Below, one piece after another: positions 1 to 8,059 of a stretch of DNA of 50,328 bases; the stretch's first letter is position 1, and the number at the start of each line of letters is the position of its first letter. The stretch comes from Epilinea sp044228875 (GTDB taxonomy: Bacteria; Chloroflexota; Anaerolineae; Epilineales; Epilineaceae): the NCBI GenBank assembly GCA_044228875.1, contig JBGAUA010000008.1:1-50328 (forward strand), given 5' to 3'. The notes beneath the pieces were generated by a model. It saw only the letters and a list, made by a program, of their open reading frames with translations. It ran no database searches and was not told the origin of the DNA. A program made the position numbers and the translations under genes.

Positions 1-2
1 AG

Positions 3-326
3 GATGCCATCCGCACGGCGCATCTCGGACGCGAAGCGGGCCTGTCGCACTGGGTGAAGCTCGAGGTGATCGGCGACGAGGCCACGCTCTTTCCCGACAC
101 CGCCGCGCTCGTCGAAGCGACCGGCAAGTGCGCCGAGTGCCACCGCGCCGAGACGTCGGCGATCGTGGCGCAGTTCGAGCGCAGCCGCCACGCCGTCAAG
201 GGGGTCACCTGCCTCGACTGCCACCAGCCGAGCTTGGGGCTGCGATGTATCCCGCGCCGCGCCCGATGCCGCCAGCAAGGTCGCCAGCTCCGGCGAACCC
301 TCGGGCGCCGTAGGTCCGGCAGCTGA
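3..326 (+). pseudogene. Multiheme cytochrome c, internal fragment (HAO-like), broken at its 3' side
   Basis: The frame is open at the left window edge, so the start lies outside. Two c-type haem motifs are visible, CAECH near 129-143 and CLDCH near 213-227, joined by the segment SRHAVKGVT. Spacing and wording resemble one haem pair of hydroxylamine-oxidoreductase-like multihaem cytochromes, which are exported electron-transfer proteins or oxidoreductases. Recognisable protein ends right after CLDCHQP (about position 230); the rest of the frame to the stop at 324-326 is Arg-rich and reads like noise. The same stretch from 231 on is good coding sequence on the opposite strand (XdhC). I infer that the gene is truncated at ~230 by a deletion or an assembly join. 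Haem-protein identity is firm; the exact family is a guess. Confidence 0.7.
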
Positions 327-794
327 TCCCTCACCGTCAATCGCAGCCGATCCTTCACCGTTAAATAGAGGGCCGGCCGTCTGGCATTCCCGCCCCAGCC
401 ATTCCTCCGGTCCGCCGACCACCGTGTTCCAGACCACTGCCTGGCGGGCATCCAGCGCTGCCCAGGCCGACCGCCACAGCGCCGCATCCAACGGCGCCAC
501 CCAGAGCGCGATCTCCCCGCCACAGGCCAGGCCCAGGCTCCAGGCGCGGTCGTCGCTCACGCTGTAGCCGAGGCGCCGCGGCGGAGCCCCGGCCAGGATC
601 TCCATGGCCGCCTCGATCACCGCCCCCTCCACGCAGCCCGCCGTCACCGATCCCGCGAAGTCGCCGCCCTCGACCACCGCCAGGGCCGCGCCGCTCTTGC
701 GGGGCGCCGAGCCCCAGGCGCTGAGAACCGTGGCCAGGGCCACGCGTCGACCCTCGGCCAGCCAGCCGTTCACCACTACTCTTATGTCGTGCAT
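231..794 (-). CDS. XdhC/CoxI family molybdenum-cofactor maturation protein, 3' end missing
   Basis: XdhC-type proteins receive molybdenum cofactor, help sulfurate it, and hand it to xanthine-dehydrogenase-family enzymes in the cytoplasm. Translation from the ATG at 792-794 begins MHDIRVVVNGWLAEGRRVA and carries the family hallmarks WGSAPR (about residue 28), AGCVEGAVIE (about residue 52) and LGLACGGEI (about residue 84). It stays open with no stop to the window edge, but family-like sequence stops near 231, where the antisense of the haem protein begins. The retained ~188 residues hold the whole N-terminal CoxI domain and only part of what follows; full family members run 250-370 residues. 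The gene is divergent from the iorAB-like pair that would be its client, which supports the assignment. A Ser/Ala/Gly repeat (GEGSAA twice) lies near residues 145-157. Confidence 0.72.
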
Positions 795-827
795 TGTCCA
801 ACCCTATGACCATATTCGGACCATGAC

Positions 828-857
828 TTGCCGGCGATCCGGTGTCTGGGTTACCAT
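828..857 (+). promoter_or_regulatory. Possible sigma70-type promoter for the iorAB-like pair
   Basis: TTGCCG (828-833) and TACCAT (852-857) are separated by 18 bases, about 90 bases upstream of the iorA-like start. The fit to consensus is only moderate and the reading is inference. Confidence 0.3.
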
Positions 858-946
858 CGGAGACGGATGGGTGCGCGATCGACCCGCGCCCACGCTCGGC
901 CCCGCCCCCGAGCCGATCCGCAACCGCAGCCGAAAGGATAGACCCG

Positions 947-1429
947 ATGGCCACCATCCGGCTCAACGTCAACGGCCAGGCCCAGTCGCTGGACCTGCCG
1001 CCCGAGATGCCCCTCCTGTGGGTGTTGCGCGATGTGCTGAACCTTACCGGCAGCCATTATGGCTGCGGCGTGGGTTCCTGCGGCGCCTGCACCGTGCATC
1101 TCGACGGCGAGGCCGTGCATAGCTGCCTGACGCCCCTGAGCAGCGCCGCGGGCCGCACGGTCACGACCATCGAGGGGCTGTCGCCGGACGGGTCGCATCC
1201 CCTGCAGCAGGCCTGGGTGGCCACCGACGCGCCCCAATGCGGCTTCTGCCAGGCCGGCCAGATCATGGCCGCCGCCGCCCTGCTGGCCGCCAACCCCCGC
1301 CCCACGCCCGACCAGGTGGACGCCGGGATGAGCGCCAACGTCTGCCGCTGCGGCAGCTACACGCGCATCCGCGCCGCCATCCAGCAGGCCGCCGGCCTGG
1401 CCCGGGCCGCCGAAGGAGGCGAGCGATGA
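947..1429 (+). CDS. (2Fe-2S) iron-sulfur subunit of a xanthine-dehydrogenase-family oxidoreductase (IorA-like)
   Basis: This small electron-transfer subunit passes electrons from the molybdenum subunit through two [2Fe-2S] clusters. The protein has 160 residues from ATG 947, with AAAGGA at 932-937 as ribosome site; longer in-frame starts upstream give a non-homologous leader. The N-terminal plant-ferredoxin-type cluster motif is YGCGVGSCGACTVH (about residues 39-52) with a further Cys at HSCL. The C-terminal four-helix cluster domain has CGFCQAGQ (about 100) and NVCRCGSYTRIR (about 132). Length and motif order match the alpha subunit of isoquinoline 1-oxidoreductase and aldehyde dehydrogenases of that type; the true substrate cannot be read from sequence. 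Its stop overlaps the next start (ATGA, 1426-1429), so the two are translationally coupled. Confidence 0.9.
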   Translation: MATIRLNVNGQAQSLDLPPEMPLLWVLRDVLNLTGSHYGCGVGSCGACTVHLDGEAVHSCLTPLSSAAGRTVTTIEGLSPDGSHPLQQAWVATDAPQCGFCQAGQIMAAAALLAANPRPTPDQVDAGMSANVCRCGSYTRIRAAIQQAAGLARAAEGGER

Positions 1430-3465
1430 GCGTCAACGCCAAGCCCCTGCTCACCCGCCGCGCCATCCTCAAGGGCGCCGCGGGCTTCCACCTGGGCCTC
1501 CTGCTGCGCGCCGGAGGGGAGCCCCTGCTGCTGCTGGCCCGGGACCTGGATCCCGCCTCAGAGGACCCGTCCCAGACGCCGTCCATGCGCATGGGCGCCT
1601 GGCTCTCCGTGGCCCCTGACGGCCAGGTGACCCTGAGAGTGCACAAGTCCGAGATGGGCCAGGGCGTGCGCACCGGATTGGCCATGATCCTGGCTGAGGA
1701 GCTGGACGCCGACTGGGCGCGGGTGACAGTGGAGCAGGCGCCCACCGACCCCGACACCTATGGCAGCCACAGCACGGCCGGCTCCGGCAGCACCTCCGGC
1801 AACTACCAGAACCTCCGGCGCATCGGAGCCGGGGCGCGGCTCATGTTCATCCAAGCCGCCGCCGCCCGCTGGGGCGTCAGCCCCGACAGCTGCGGCACCG
1901 AGCCCGGCACGGTGGTCCACGCCGCCAGCCGGCGGGAGCTGAGCTACGGCGCCCTGGTCGACGAGGCCGGCCGCCTGACACCGCCCGATCCCGCGACCCT
2001 GCGCCTCAAGCCGCCGGCGGAATTTCGTATCATCGGCAAGGGTGTAAATCGCGTCGACAGCCCGGACATCGTCCGCGGCCGGGCGCGCTACACCGCCGAT
2101 GTCCGCCTGCCGGGCATGGCCTTCGCCGTGGTCGCCCGCTGCCCGGTCATCGGCGGGCGCCCCGGGCGCTATGACGAGGCCGCGGCCCTGGCGGTGCCCG
2201 GCGTCATCCGCGTGCTGCCGGTCAACCGCGGCGTGGCCGTGGTGGCAGAAAACACCTGGGCGGCCATGCAAGGTCGGGACAAGCTGGCGGTGGAATGGAA
2301 CCTGGGGGCCAACACCGGCATCAGCGACGACAGCATCCGCGCGGGCCTCCGGCAGGCCAGCCAAGACGCGCCGACGCTGCCGGCCGGCCGCACGGTCAGC
2401 GCGGAGTACGACCTGCCCTTCCTGCCGCACGCAGCCATGGAGCCGCTCTGCTGCGTGGCGGCCGTGCGCGCGGACGGCGCCGACATATGGGCGCCCTCGC
2501 AGAACCCCGGCGACTTGAAGCGCACGGTGGCCACCGTGCTCAACCTGCCGCAATCGGCCATCACCGTGCACCTGCCGCTGCTCGGCGGCAGCTTCGGGCG
2601 CAACGCCTCGTCGACCGTCACCGAGGCAGTCAGCCTCTCGCGGAGCTTGGGCCGGCCGGCGCTGCTCACCTGGTCCCGGGAGGACGACCTGCGCCAGGAC
2701 AACTACCGCCCCGCCAGCCACCACCGGCTGCGAGCGGCCCTGGACAGCGGCGGCACGCCCGTGGCCTGGCAGCATCGCGGCGCCATGGCCGGCGGCGGCG
2801 CCGGCGAGCGTGAGCTGACGCCGCCCTACGCCCTGCAGGGCCTGGACCTGTCGATGGTCTCCGCCTCCCTGTCGGTGCCGGTGGGCGCCTGGCGCTCGGT
2901 CATCCATTCGGCCGTGGTCTTCGTCAACGAGAGCTTCATGGACGAGCTGGCCGCCGCCGCCGGACAGGACCCGCTGGCCTACCGCCGCCGCTTCCTGACC
3001 AACCGCCGCGTGCTGGGGGTGCTGGACCGCGCCGCGGCCGAGATCGGCTGGGGCACGGCTCCTCCGGCGGGCACGGGCCGCGGCATCGCCTGCGCGGCCT
3101 GCTTCGGCTCCTACGTGGCCACGGCGGTGGAGCTGGCGGTTGAGGGCAACCAGGTGCGCCTGCGCCGCGTGGTGGTGGCCGTGGACTGCGGCCTGCCGGT
3201 GAACCCCCGCGGGGTGGAGTCGCAGATCCAGGGCGCGGCGATCGACGGCCTGTCCACCGCCTTCCGCGCGGCGGTCAGCCTCAAGGGCGGCGCGGTGCAG
3301 CAGAGCAGCTTCCACGACTTCGAGTGGTTCCGCCTCGGCGACGCACCGGCCATCGAGGTGCATCTGGTCACGGGCAACAGCAGCTCCCCGGGCGGCATCG
3401 GCGAGGTGGGCTACCCCACCGTGGCCCCGGCCGTGGCCAACGCGGTCTTCGCCGACTGCCGATGA
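1426..3465 (+). CDS. Molybdopterin-binding subunit of a xanthine-dehydrogenase-family oxidoreductase (IorB-like), frameshifted near its C-terminus
   Basis: This is the large catalytic subunit (679 residues in this frame), partner of the preceding [2Fe-2S] protein, expected to hydroxylate an aldehyde or N-heterocycle at a Mo centre. The N-terminus has a twin-arginine signal, TRRAILKGA, followed by a hydrophobic stretch, so the folded complex is probably exported by Tat. Family segments include KSEMGQGVRTGLAMILAEEL (about 75-94), the GSFGRNASSTVTEAV loop, and PGGIGEVGYPTVAPAVANAVFA near the end. Relatives continue ATG.R.R.LP after NAVFA; here the frame ends with DCR and a stop. The next forward frame picks up RLPMTEL at once, so I infer an indel at about 3452 that separates a Pro/Thr-rich tail. 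Substrate unknown. Confidence 0.88.
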   Translation: MSVNAKPLLTRRAILKGAAGFHLGLLLRAGGEPLLLLARDLDPASEDPSQTPSMRMGAWLSVAPDGQVTLRVHKSEMGQGVRTGLAMILAEELDADWARVTVEQAPTDPDTYGSHSTAGSGSTSGNYQNLRRIGAGARLMFIQAAAARWGVSPDSCGTEPGTVVHAASRRELSYGALVDEAGRLTPPDPATLRLKPPAEFRIIGKGVNRVDSPDIVRGRARYTADVRLPGMAFAVVARCPVIGGRPGRYDEAAALAVPGVIRVLPVNRGVAVVAENTWAAMQGRDKLAVEWNLGANTGISDDSIRAGLRQASQDAPTLPAGRTVSAEYDLPFLPHAAMEPLCCVAAVRADGADIWAPSQNPGDLKRTVATVLNLPQSAITVHLPLLGGSFGRNASSTVTEAVSLSRSLGRPALLTWSREDDLRQDNYRPASHHRLRAALDSGGTPVAWQHRGAMAGGGAGERELTPPYALQGLDLSMVSASLSVPVGAWRSVIHSAVVFVNESFMDELAAAAGQDPLAYRRRFLTNRRVLGVLDRAAAEIGWGTAPPAGTGRGIACAACFGSYVATAVELAVEGNQVRLRRVVVAVDCGLPVNPRGVESQIQGAAIDGLSTAFRAAVSLKGGAVQQSSFHDFEWFRLGDAPAIEVHLVTGNSSSPGGIGEVGYPTVAPAVANAVFADCR

Positions 3466-3659
3466 CCGAGTTGACGGTGATCGGGGCCGCTGTGGGCGCC
3501 GCGCCCACGCCGCCGCCGGCCACCGCCACCGCGAGGCCGCCCGAGCCCACGGCCACCGCGCCGACGCCCTCGCCGACATCAACGGTCGAGCCGACGGCCA
3601 CGGGGCAGCCGGCCGGCGGAGGGGACAGGCTGTTCATGCCGCGGCTGGGAGGCGACTGA
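3462..3659 (+). pseudogene. Detached Pro/Thr-rich C-terminal tail of the IorB-like subunit
   Basis: This 65-codon frame overlaps the end of the iorB-like gene by ATGA. It reads RLPMTELTVIG (starting before the ATG, from 3453), then about 40 residues of Pro, Thr and Ala, and ends in RLFMPRLGGD. The start matches the R.LP segment expected right after NAVFA in IorB-type proteins, so this is most simply the tail of the preceding gene, put out of frame by an indel near 3452. The Pro/Thr linker plus short Phe/Tyr-Leu/Met-Pro end is also seen inside the large VWA protein of this window and may be a surface-retention tail; that role is inference. A free 65-residue protein with no signal peptide is less likely. 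Confidence 0.5.
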
Positions 3660-3820
3660 GGCGGGGATGCCGGCAGTCGCGCCGCGCCGCACGGCGCCGC
3701 CCGAGGCCGACACCGTTGCGGGCGGGCCAGAGGCTCGAGAGCAGCCGACCCGGATTCCAACATGGTCACTGCGGCCCTCCGGCCCAGTCCCGACATCCAC
3801 AATGAACCACGGGGCACGAG

Positions 3821-4999
3821 ATGGAGCCAACGACGTCGAGTGAACCGAGTGGTCGTCAATCGATACGGCGCCTCGGGCTGGTCATTGTTGCAGTTGCCTC
3901 TAGCTTCGCCATCGTATCTTGTGCGAGCAATGTGGATGTCACTGGTAGTCTTTCTGGACAGGCGGCCTCCACGCCAGGCAGAAACGCCGGCGCCAGCGAG
4001 ACCCCTTCGCCCTTATCGACGGCACCCTACTACGGTGTGGTCATCAACGGGCAGGGGTACATGTACACTGGAGTCATAGGGCGAGCCGCGGAGATCTGCC
4101 AGGCGGAACCACAGCTGACAACGGCACAGTGTTGCGAGGCTGCGCTCGACGTATTCATAGATTACGATCTCGAAAAACAGTTCGAACAGAGTCTCACAAC
4201 CATGACCCCGCAGGCCGCTTGGGATACGGAATCGGCAGTCCTCCATGCAACAGCAATGGCGGCGATCAAGGCTGACCCAACGCGTTTCGCGCTCGCACAA
4301 TCGAATGCCGCGCTCCAACGGATTTCAGTAGCAGAACTGGTTCATGGAGACGTGCTGCACCGGTGGGGTTCCACGATGCAGGATCTCAAGGACAATGCGC
4401 TTGGTGTACCGACACCAAGCGCGGCTGAAATTGCTCAGGCTCTACCCAACCAGGTCACAGACTCACTCACCATCGCGCGAATGCGCTTCCGCGACTACGA
4501 CACGGCCGTTGCCAAGCGCGCAGAAATGCTGAGCTTGGTAGACGCGGCACTCCCGGATATAGTGTTTGCATCCGACGCCCAGGCGTTTCTTGCAGCGCAA
4601 CAGGGTGTTGACGCCGATGGTGTCGTTGAGAACCACCGCTTTCGTACCGCTCCTGATCCCATCGAATCGGGCGTTAGGCACGTGGCTCCAGGCGAACCTG
4701 TACCGGCCTATGTTGCGGCTATCGTTGACCTCGTGCCCGGCGTAGGGGGGACTGGTGTCGTCGAGGATGGAGCATCCGGTTATCTCCTGTACGTGGTACT
4801 AGAGTGGCGAGATGACCTGATTTCAGCGGTCAGTCGAGACGAAGTGGTAAGAGACATCATGGATCGTAGGCGAGCGACTCGTCTGAGGAGTCAGCTCCTG
4901 AAATTGCGCGCAGAGGCAACGATTGACATCATGGTAGATTGCCGCAATGTGGCGATTCCTACACTGCAATCGTTTCCGTCACCGACCGATGAACCGTAG
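3821..4999 (+). CDS. Exported lipoprotein, possibly SurA/parvulin-like, in AT-richer sequence
   Basis: The 392-residue protein has a basic N-terminus, a hydrophobic stretch LGLVIVAVASSFAIVSC and a lipobox-like Cys (about residue 34), so it is probably a membrane-anchored lipoprotein on the outer face. A Ser/Thr/Pro-rich linker follows, then a helical region. Near residues 295-330 the pattern VDLVPGVGGTG...GYLLYVVLEW resembles the end of parvulin-type prolyl-isomerase domains, which suggests a SurA/PrsA-like fold; this match is weak. Codon use is clearly less GC-rich than in neighbours on either side, a sign of recent transfer or low expression. No good ribosome site is visible before ATG 3821. 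No operon partner; the nearest genes look damaged. Confidence 0.6.
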   Translation: MEPTTSSEPSGRQSIRRLGLVIVAVASSFAIVSCASNVDVTGSLSGQAASTPGRNAGASETPSPLSTAPYYGVVINGQGYMYTGVIGRAAEICQAEPQLTTAQCCEAALDVFIDYDLEKQFEQSLTTMTPQAAWDTESAVLHATAMAAIKADPTRFALAQSNAALQRISVAELVHGDVLHRWGSTMQDLKDNALGVPTPSAAEIAQALPNQVTDSLTIARMRFRDYDTAVAKRAEMLSLVDAALPDIVFASDAQAFLAAQQGVDADGVVENHRFRTAPDPIESGVRHVAPGEPVPAYVAAIVDLVPGVGGTGVVEDGASGYLLYVVLEWRDDLISAVSRDEVVRDIMDRRRATRLRSQLLKLRAEATIDIMVDCRNVAIPTLQSFPSPTDEP

Positions 5000-5534
5000 G
5001 TCTCACTCGCTGGGCGTGCTGAGGGTGCGGCCGCCCAAGAACCAGGCCTTGACGTGACTACCGCACTTCCCAGTGTCTCGGCAATCCGGCATTGAATGGC
5101 ACCCTTGCCACGGGTCATTTCTCCACGTCCGAACATGCGCCGAAGCTGGCGCCGTTGCCATCCGGCGGATGCCGCGGACTAGGAGGCGAACGCAGCCATT
5201 ACCCCATCCGATTCCTGGGACGCCACGCCTTCAACTTGAGGGACTGGCGGACTTTCGACGCGTGCGAGCCGGCCGTCCACGCTGAAGGCCACGAGGTCGC
5301 ATTGCCCATTGGCCAGCGACTTGTCGTGGATGACCAGGGAGATGATGCGCCCGGAGCTCCGCTACTGCCGCCAGATGCCCCCGATCCGGCACTTGCTGAC
5401 GGGGTCGCTCTCACCGTCCGCACCGGCGATGGCTTTGCGGTTGCGGCCCGGCCTCCGCAGTGGTACGATCAGCGGCGGGCATCCGCGCTCGCCGCACCCT
5501 TCGCGACCCGCCCCACACCTCGGACAGAACGCCC
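5000..5534. other. 535-base stretch without a convincing gene
   Basis: No RNA gene or clear promoter was found. On the minus strand a frame is open from about 5361 to a stop at 5179-5181 and reads like real protein (GRIISLVIHDKSLANGQ, then DGRLARVESPPVPQ), but it has no start codon and is blocked upstream by a stop. It may be the remnant of a lost gene. Base composition on the left half is still lower in GC, like the lipoprotein gene before it. Confidence 0.4.
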
Positions 5535-5675
5535 TTGACATCGCCCACCGCCGCCGACGAAGAACGCATCGCCCTCTTCCTGGACTACGAGAACCTCGCC
5601 ATCGGCGCCCGCGACAAGCTGGGCGGCCTGAAGTTCGACATGAAGCCGCTGGCCGAGGCCCTGGCCGAGCCGCCC
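5535..5675 (+). pseudogene. NYN-domain (LabA-like) nuclease, N-terminal fragment only
   Basis: From a likely TTG start at 5535 the frame reads ERIALFLDYENLAIGARD, then LKFDMKPLAEALAE. The pattern hydrophobic-FLDYENL is the first strand and catalytic Asp/Asn region of NYN domains, PIN-like metal-dependent ribonucleases. Only about 47 codons are family-like. After ALAEPPGG the frame turns into Val/Gly/Ala-rich sequence that is simply the antisense of the Pro/Thr tail of the CotH gene; the frame drifts on to a stop at 5984. Full NYN proteins run 200 or more residues, so the gene has lost its 3' three quarters. Start codon choice is uncertain. Confidence 0.6.
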
Positions 5676-7921
5676 GGCGGCGTGGCCGTCGCGAGGCGGG
5701 GTGTGGGCGTGGCCGTGGCGGTGAGCGGCGGGGGCGTGGTGGCTGTCGGCGGCGCGTCGCCACAGCGGTTGGCCGCGCCGCCCGATGGCGCGTCGCAGAG
5801 GCGCCAGTCGCCGCGGCCGTCGGGCAGGCGGGCCCAGCTGAGGTCGGCGCCCAGGGCCGGGTACTCCGCGCGGTCGGCCAGGTTGGCGCGGGTGCTCAGG
5901 AGCAGGGTCTCGCCGTCCTTGGCCAGCTTGAAGGGCGCGTGGTCGCCGCCCTGGCCCGTGTCGCCGTCGCACCACACGCGGTAGAAGCCGCCCGGCGGCA
6001 GCGTGATGTCCGGCAGGGCGTAGGCCCAGGGGTCCAGCGGGTCGTCGGAGAGGTGGTAGCCCTGCAGCGACACCGGCGCCGCGCCCCGGTTGACCAGCTC
6101 CACCCAGTCCTCCAGTTCGCCGGCCGGATCCAGGTCCCCGGCCTGGTTGTCGGCCAGCAGCTCGTTGAGGGCCAGCGGGCCGTCGAGCGGCGGCAGGGCC
6201 GGGCCGCCCACCGTCAGGCGCCAGGGGGCCGTCAGGTTGGCCGCGGGATGGAAGGCCGCGCGGCCGTCGGCGAAGGCCGCCCGGGCGTAGAGCTCCAGCC
6301 GGGCGCCGCCGGCCTGACCCGGCAGGGTCGCCGTCCACTGCCTGCCGTCCGCGCCCGCCGCGGCCATGTCCAGCGCTTGCGGCGGCCCGCCGTCCACCCG
6401 CAGCAGCAGGCTCACGGCCGTGGGGACGTCAGCGCCCTCGAAGGCCAGGGCCACCTGGATGGGCTGGTCCGCGCCCGGCGCCGCCGGGTCGAAGGCCACC
6501 GTGGCCAGACGATGGTCGGACGGCGCCAGGTCCGGCCGGGCGCGCAGCCATTCGTCGCGCAGCCGCGCCACCTTGAGGATGCCCGGGATGGCGCGGCCCA
6601 GGGCGTTCACGTCGTCCTCCGCGTTGGCCGCGAAGAGGTCCATGCCGTAGATGCGGTTGGGGTCCTCGGCCAGGTCGGCGCGGATGACGCCCTGCAGCGC
6701 GGTGACGCGGCGCGCCAGCTCCGCCGGCTGGAAGGCGCCCTCCAGCAGGCTGCGGTAATGGGCCAGGTAGTCGGCGCGGAAGGCGGGCACGGCCAGGAGT
6801 CGCCGGATGAGCGGCCGCTCGACGGCCTGCGGCCCGTCGGCCATCAGGAAGGGGTCGGTGCGGGCCACCGCCACGCTGTCCGCCGGGCTGATGCCCGCGC
6901 CCGGGAAGACGCCGAAGCTCTCGTTGACGTCCCACAGCAGGATGTGGAAGCGGCCGTCCTCCGGCGCGCGGTACAGGAAGAAGTTGTGCCCCGCATAGTA
7001 GCTGTCGTAGTTGGTGAACAGGTTGATGGCCGCCAGGTACCACAGGGCGCCGTCCACGTCCAGCACCTGCTGGATGGCCGCCGGAAAGGCCTCGTCGCTC
7101 ACCCCGCCCTCGGCCACCGGCGCGTCCAGCACCCGGATGAAGTCCCGGAGCAGCCCGTAGGCCTCGTCGCCCGCCGCCGTGGTCTTCAGCTCGTAGGCCT
7201 GCCGATAGCCGGCCAGGTCCGCGCCCAGCCAGCGCAAGGTTGCCCGGAAGCCGCCGCCCGGTCCAGGGCGCTGGAGCGGGCGGGCGTCAAGGCCCGCCGC
7301 GCCTCTCGCCGGGACCGCGCCCAGCGGGTTGCCGGCGGCGGCCGGCGGATCGCCCTTGAACAGCAGGCCGTCGGAGGAGGGGAACCAGGCCTTGATGAAG
7401 CTGCCCTCGATCTGCTGGATGCTGGTGAAGGCGCCCCAGTAGGCGCCGCCGATGTCCAATCGCGCGTAGCCGGCCCGCGGCATGGGCAGGAAGGGCCGCA
7501 GCTGCGCGCTGACCAGGGTCTCGCGGACGAAGCTGGGGTCGGCGAAGCCGTTGTTGAGGTTGACCACGTCGTAGGCCATCAGGCGCTGGCCCTGGACGGT
7601 GGCGTCGATGGTCAGGTTGAGCGGCTTCTTGCGCCCCGGCGCGCGGCTGGAGCTGTTGCCCTTCTGGCTGACGCCCACATCCGGGTAGGTCCGGCCCTGG
7701 AAGCCGAGATCCGCCAGCAGATGCTGTCCCTCCGGGAGGGTCGGCAGGCGGCTCTCCCAGTCGGCGTCGGCGAAGTCCAGGCGCAGCGCGCGCACCGTGT
7801 CGGCGTCGTAGAAGTCCTCGGCGGCGGGAGCGGCCGCCGCGCGCTGGCCCAGGCCCAGGGCGACGGCGGCGCCGAGCGGCAGCAGGGATCGCAGGATGGA
7901 TCGGCGATGGGCGGCGGACAT
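5585..7921 (-). CDS. CotH-family secreted protein with lamin-tail domain, C-terminus altered
   Basis: CotH-fold proteins are kinase-like; the spore-coat member phosphorylates coat proteins, while environmental homologues are exported. ATG 7921 has a CAGGAG ribosome site. The N-terminus MSAAHRRSILRSLLPLG plus an Ala-rich stretch looks like a signal peptide, perhaps Tat. CotH features include NNGFADPSFVRETLV (about residue 123) and LLWDVNESFGVF (about residue 320), the latter at the place of the family's W-D-x-[DN] metal/ATP motif. Around residues 585-700 a lamin-tail domain reads LALNELLADN, then EDWVELVNRG and LQGYHLSDD. A Pro/Thr linker follows. The last ~30 codons are antisense of the NYN fragment, so the natural tail is missing beyond about 5676. 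Confidence 0.8.
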   Translation of the reverse strand: MSAAHRRSILRSLLPLGAAVALGLGQRAAAAPAAEDFYDADTVRALRLDFADADWESRLPTLPEGQHLLADLGFQGRTYPDVGVSQKGNSSSRAPGRKKPLNLTIDATVQGQRLMAYDVVNLNNGFADPSFVRETLVSAQLRPFLPMPRAGYARLDIGGAYWGAFTSIQQIEGSFIKAWFPSSDGLLFKGDPPAAAGNPLGAVPARGAAGLDARPLQRPGPGGGFRATLRWLGADLAGYRQAYELKTTAAGDEAYGLLRDFIRVLDAPVAEGGVSDEAFPAAIQQVLDVDGALWYLAAINLFTNYDSYYAGHNFFLYRAPEDGRFHILLWDVNESFGVFPGAGISPADSVAVARTDPFLMADGPQAVERPLIRRLLAVPAFRADYLAHYRSLLEGAFQPAELARRVTALQGVIRADLAEDPNRIYGMDLFAANAEDDVNALGRAIPGILKVARLRDEWLRARPDLAPSDHRLATVAFDPAAPGADQPIQVALAFEGADVPTAVSLLLRVDGGPPQALDMAAAGADGRQWTATLPGQAGGARLELYARAAFADGRAAFHPAANLTAPWRLTVGGPALPPLDGPLALNELLADNQAGDLDPAGELEDWVELVNRGAAPVSLQGYHLSDDPLDPWAYALPDITLPPGGFYRVWCDGDTGQGGDHAPFKLAKDGETLLLSTRANLADRAEYPALGADLSWARLPDGRGDWRLCDAPSGGAANRCGDAPPTATTPPPLTATATPTPRLATATPPGGSARASASGFMSNFRPPSLSRAPMARFS

Positions 7922-8059
7922 GGCATGCTCCTGCTGGCCGGCGAGGGACGATGACGGTGACGGGGAAGCCGGCGCCGGGCGAGGCGCCCGGGTTGGGCCG
8001 CAGCCGCGGCGGCCGACGGCGGCGATCGTCTGGGCCGGCCGCGGGCGCCGGCGGGCGCT

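Noticed and set aside
3660..3820. Short frames before the lipoprotein gene
   Set aside because: No start context or coding pattern; treated as intergenic.
5309..7954. 881-codon plus-strand frame opposite the CotH gene
   Set aside because: Arg/Gly/Gln/Val-rich with no domains; the minus strand has CotH and lamin-tail motifs.
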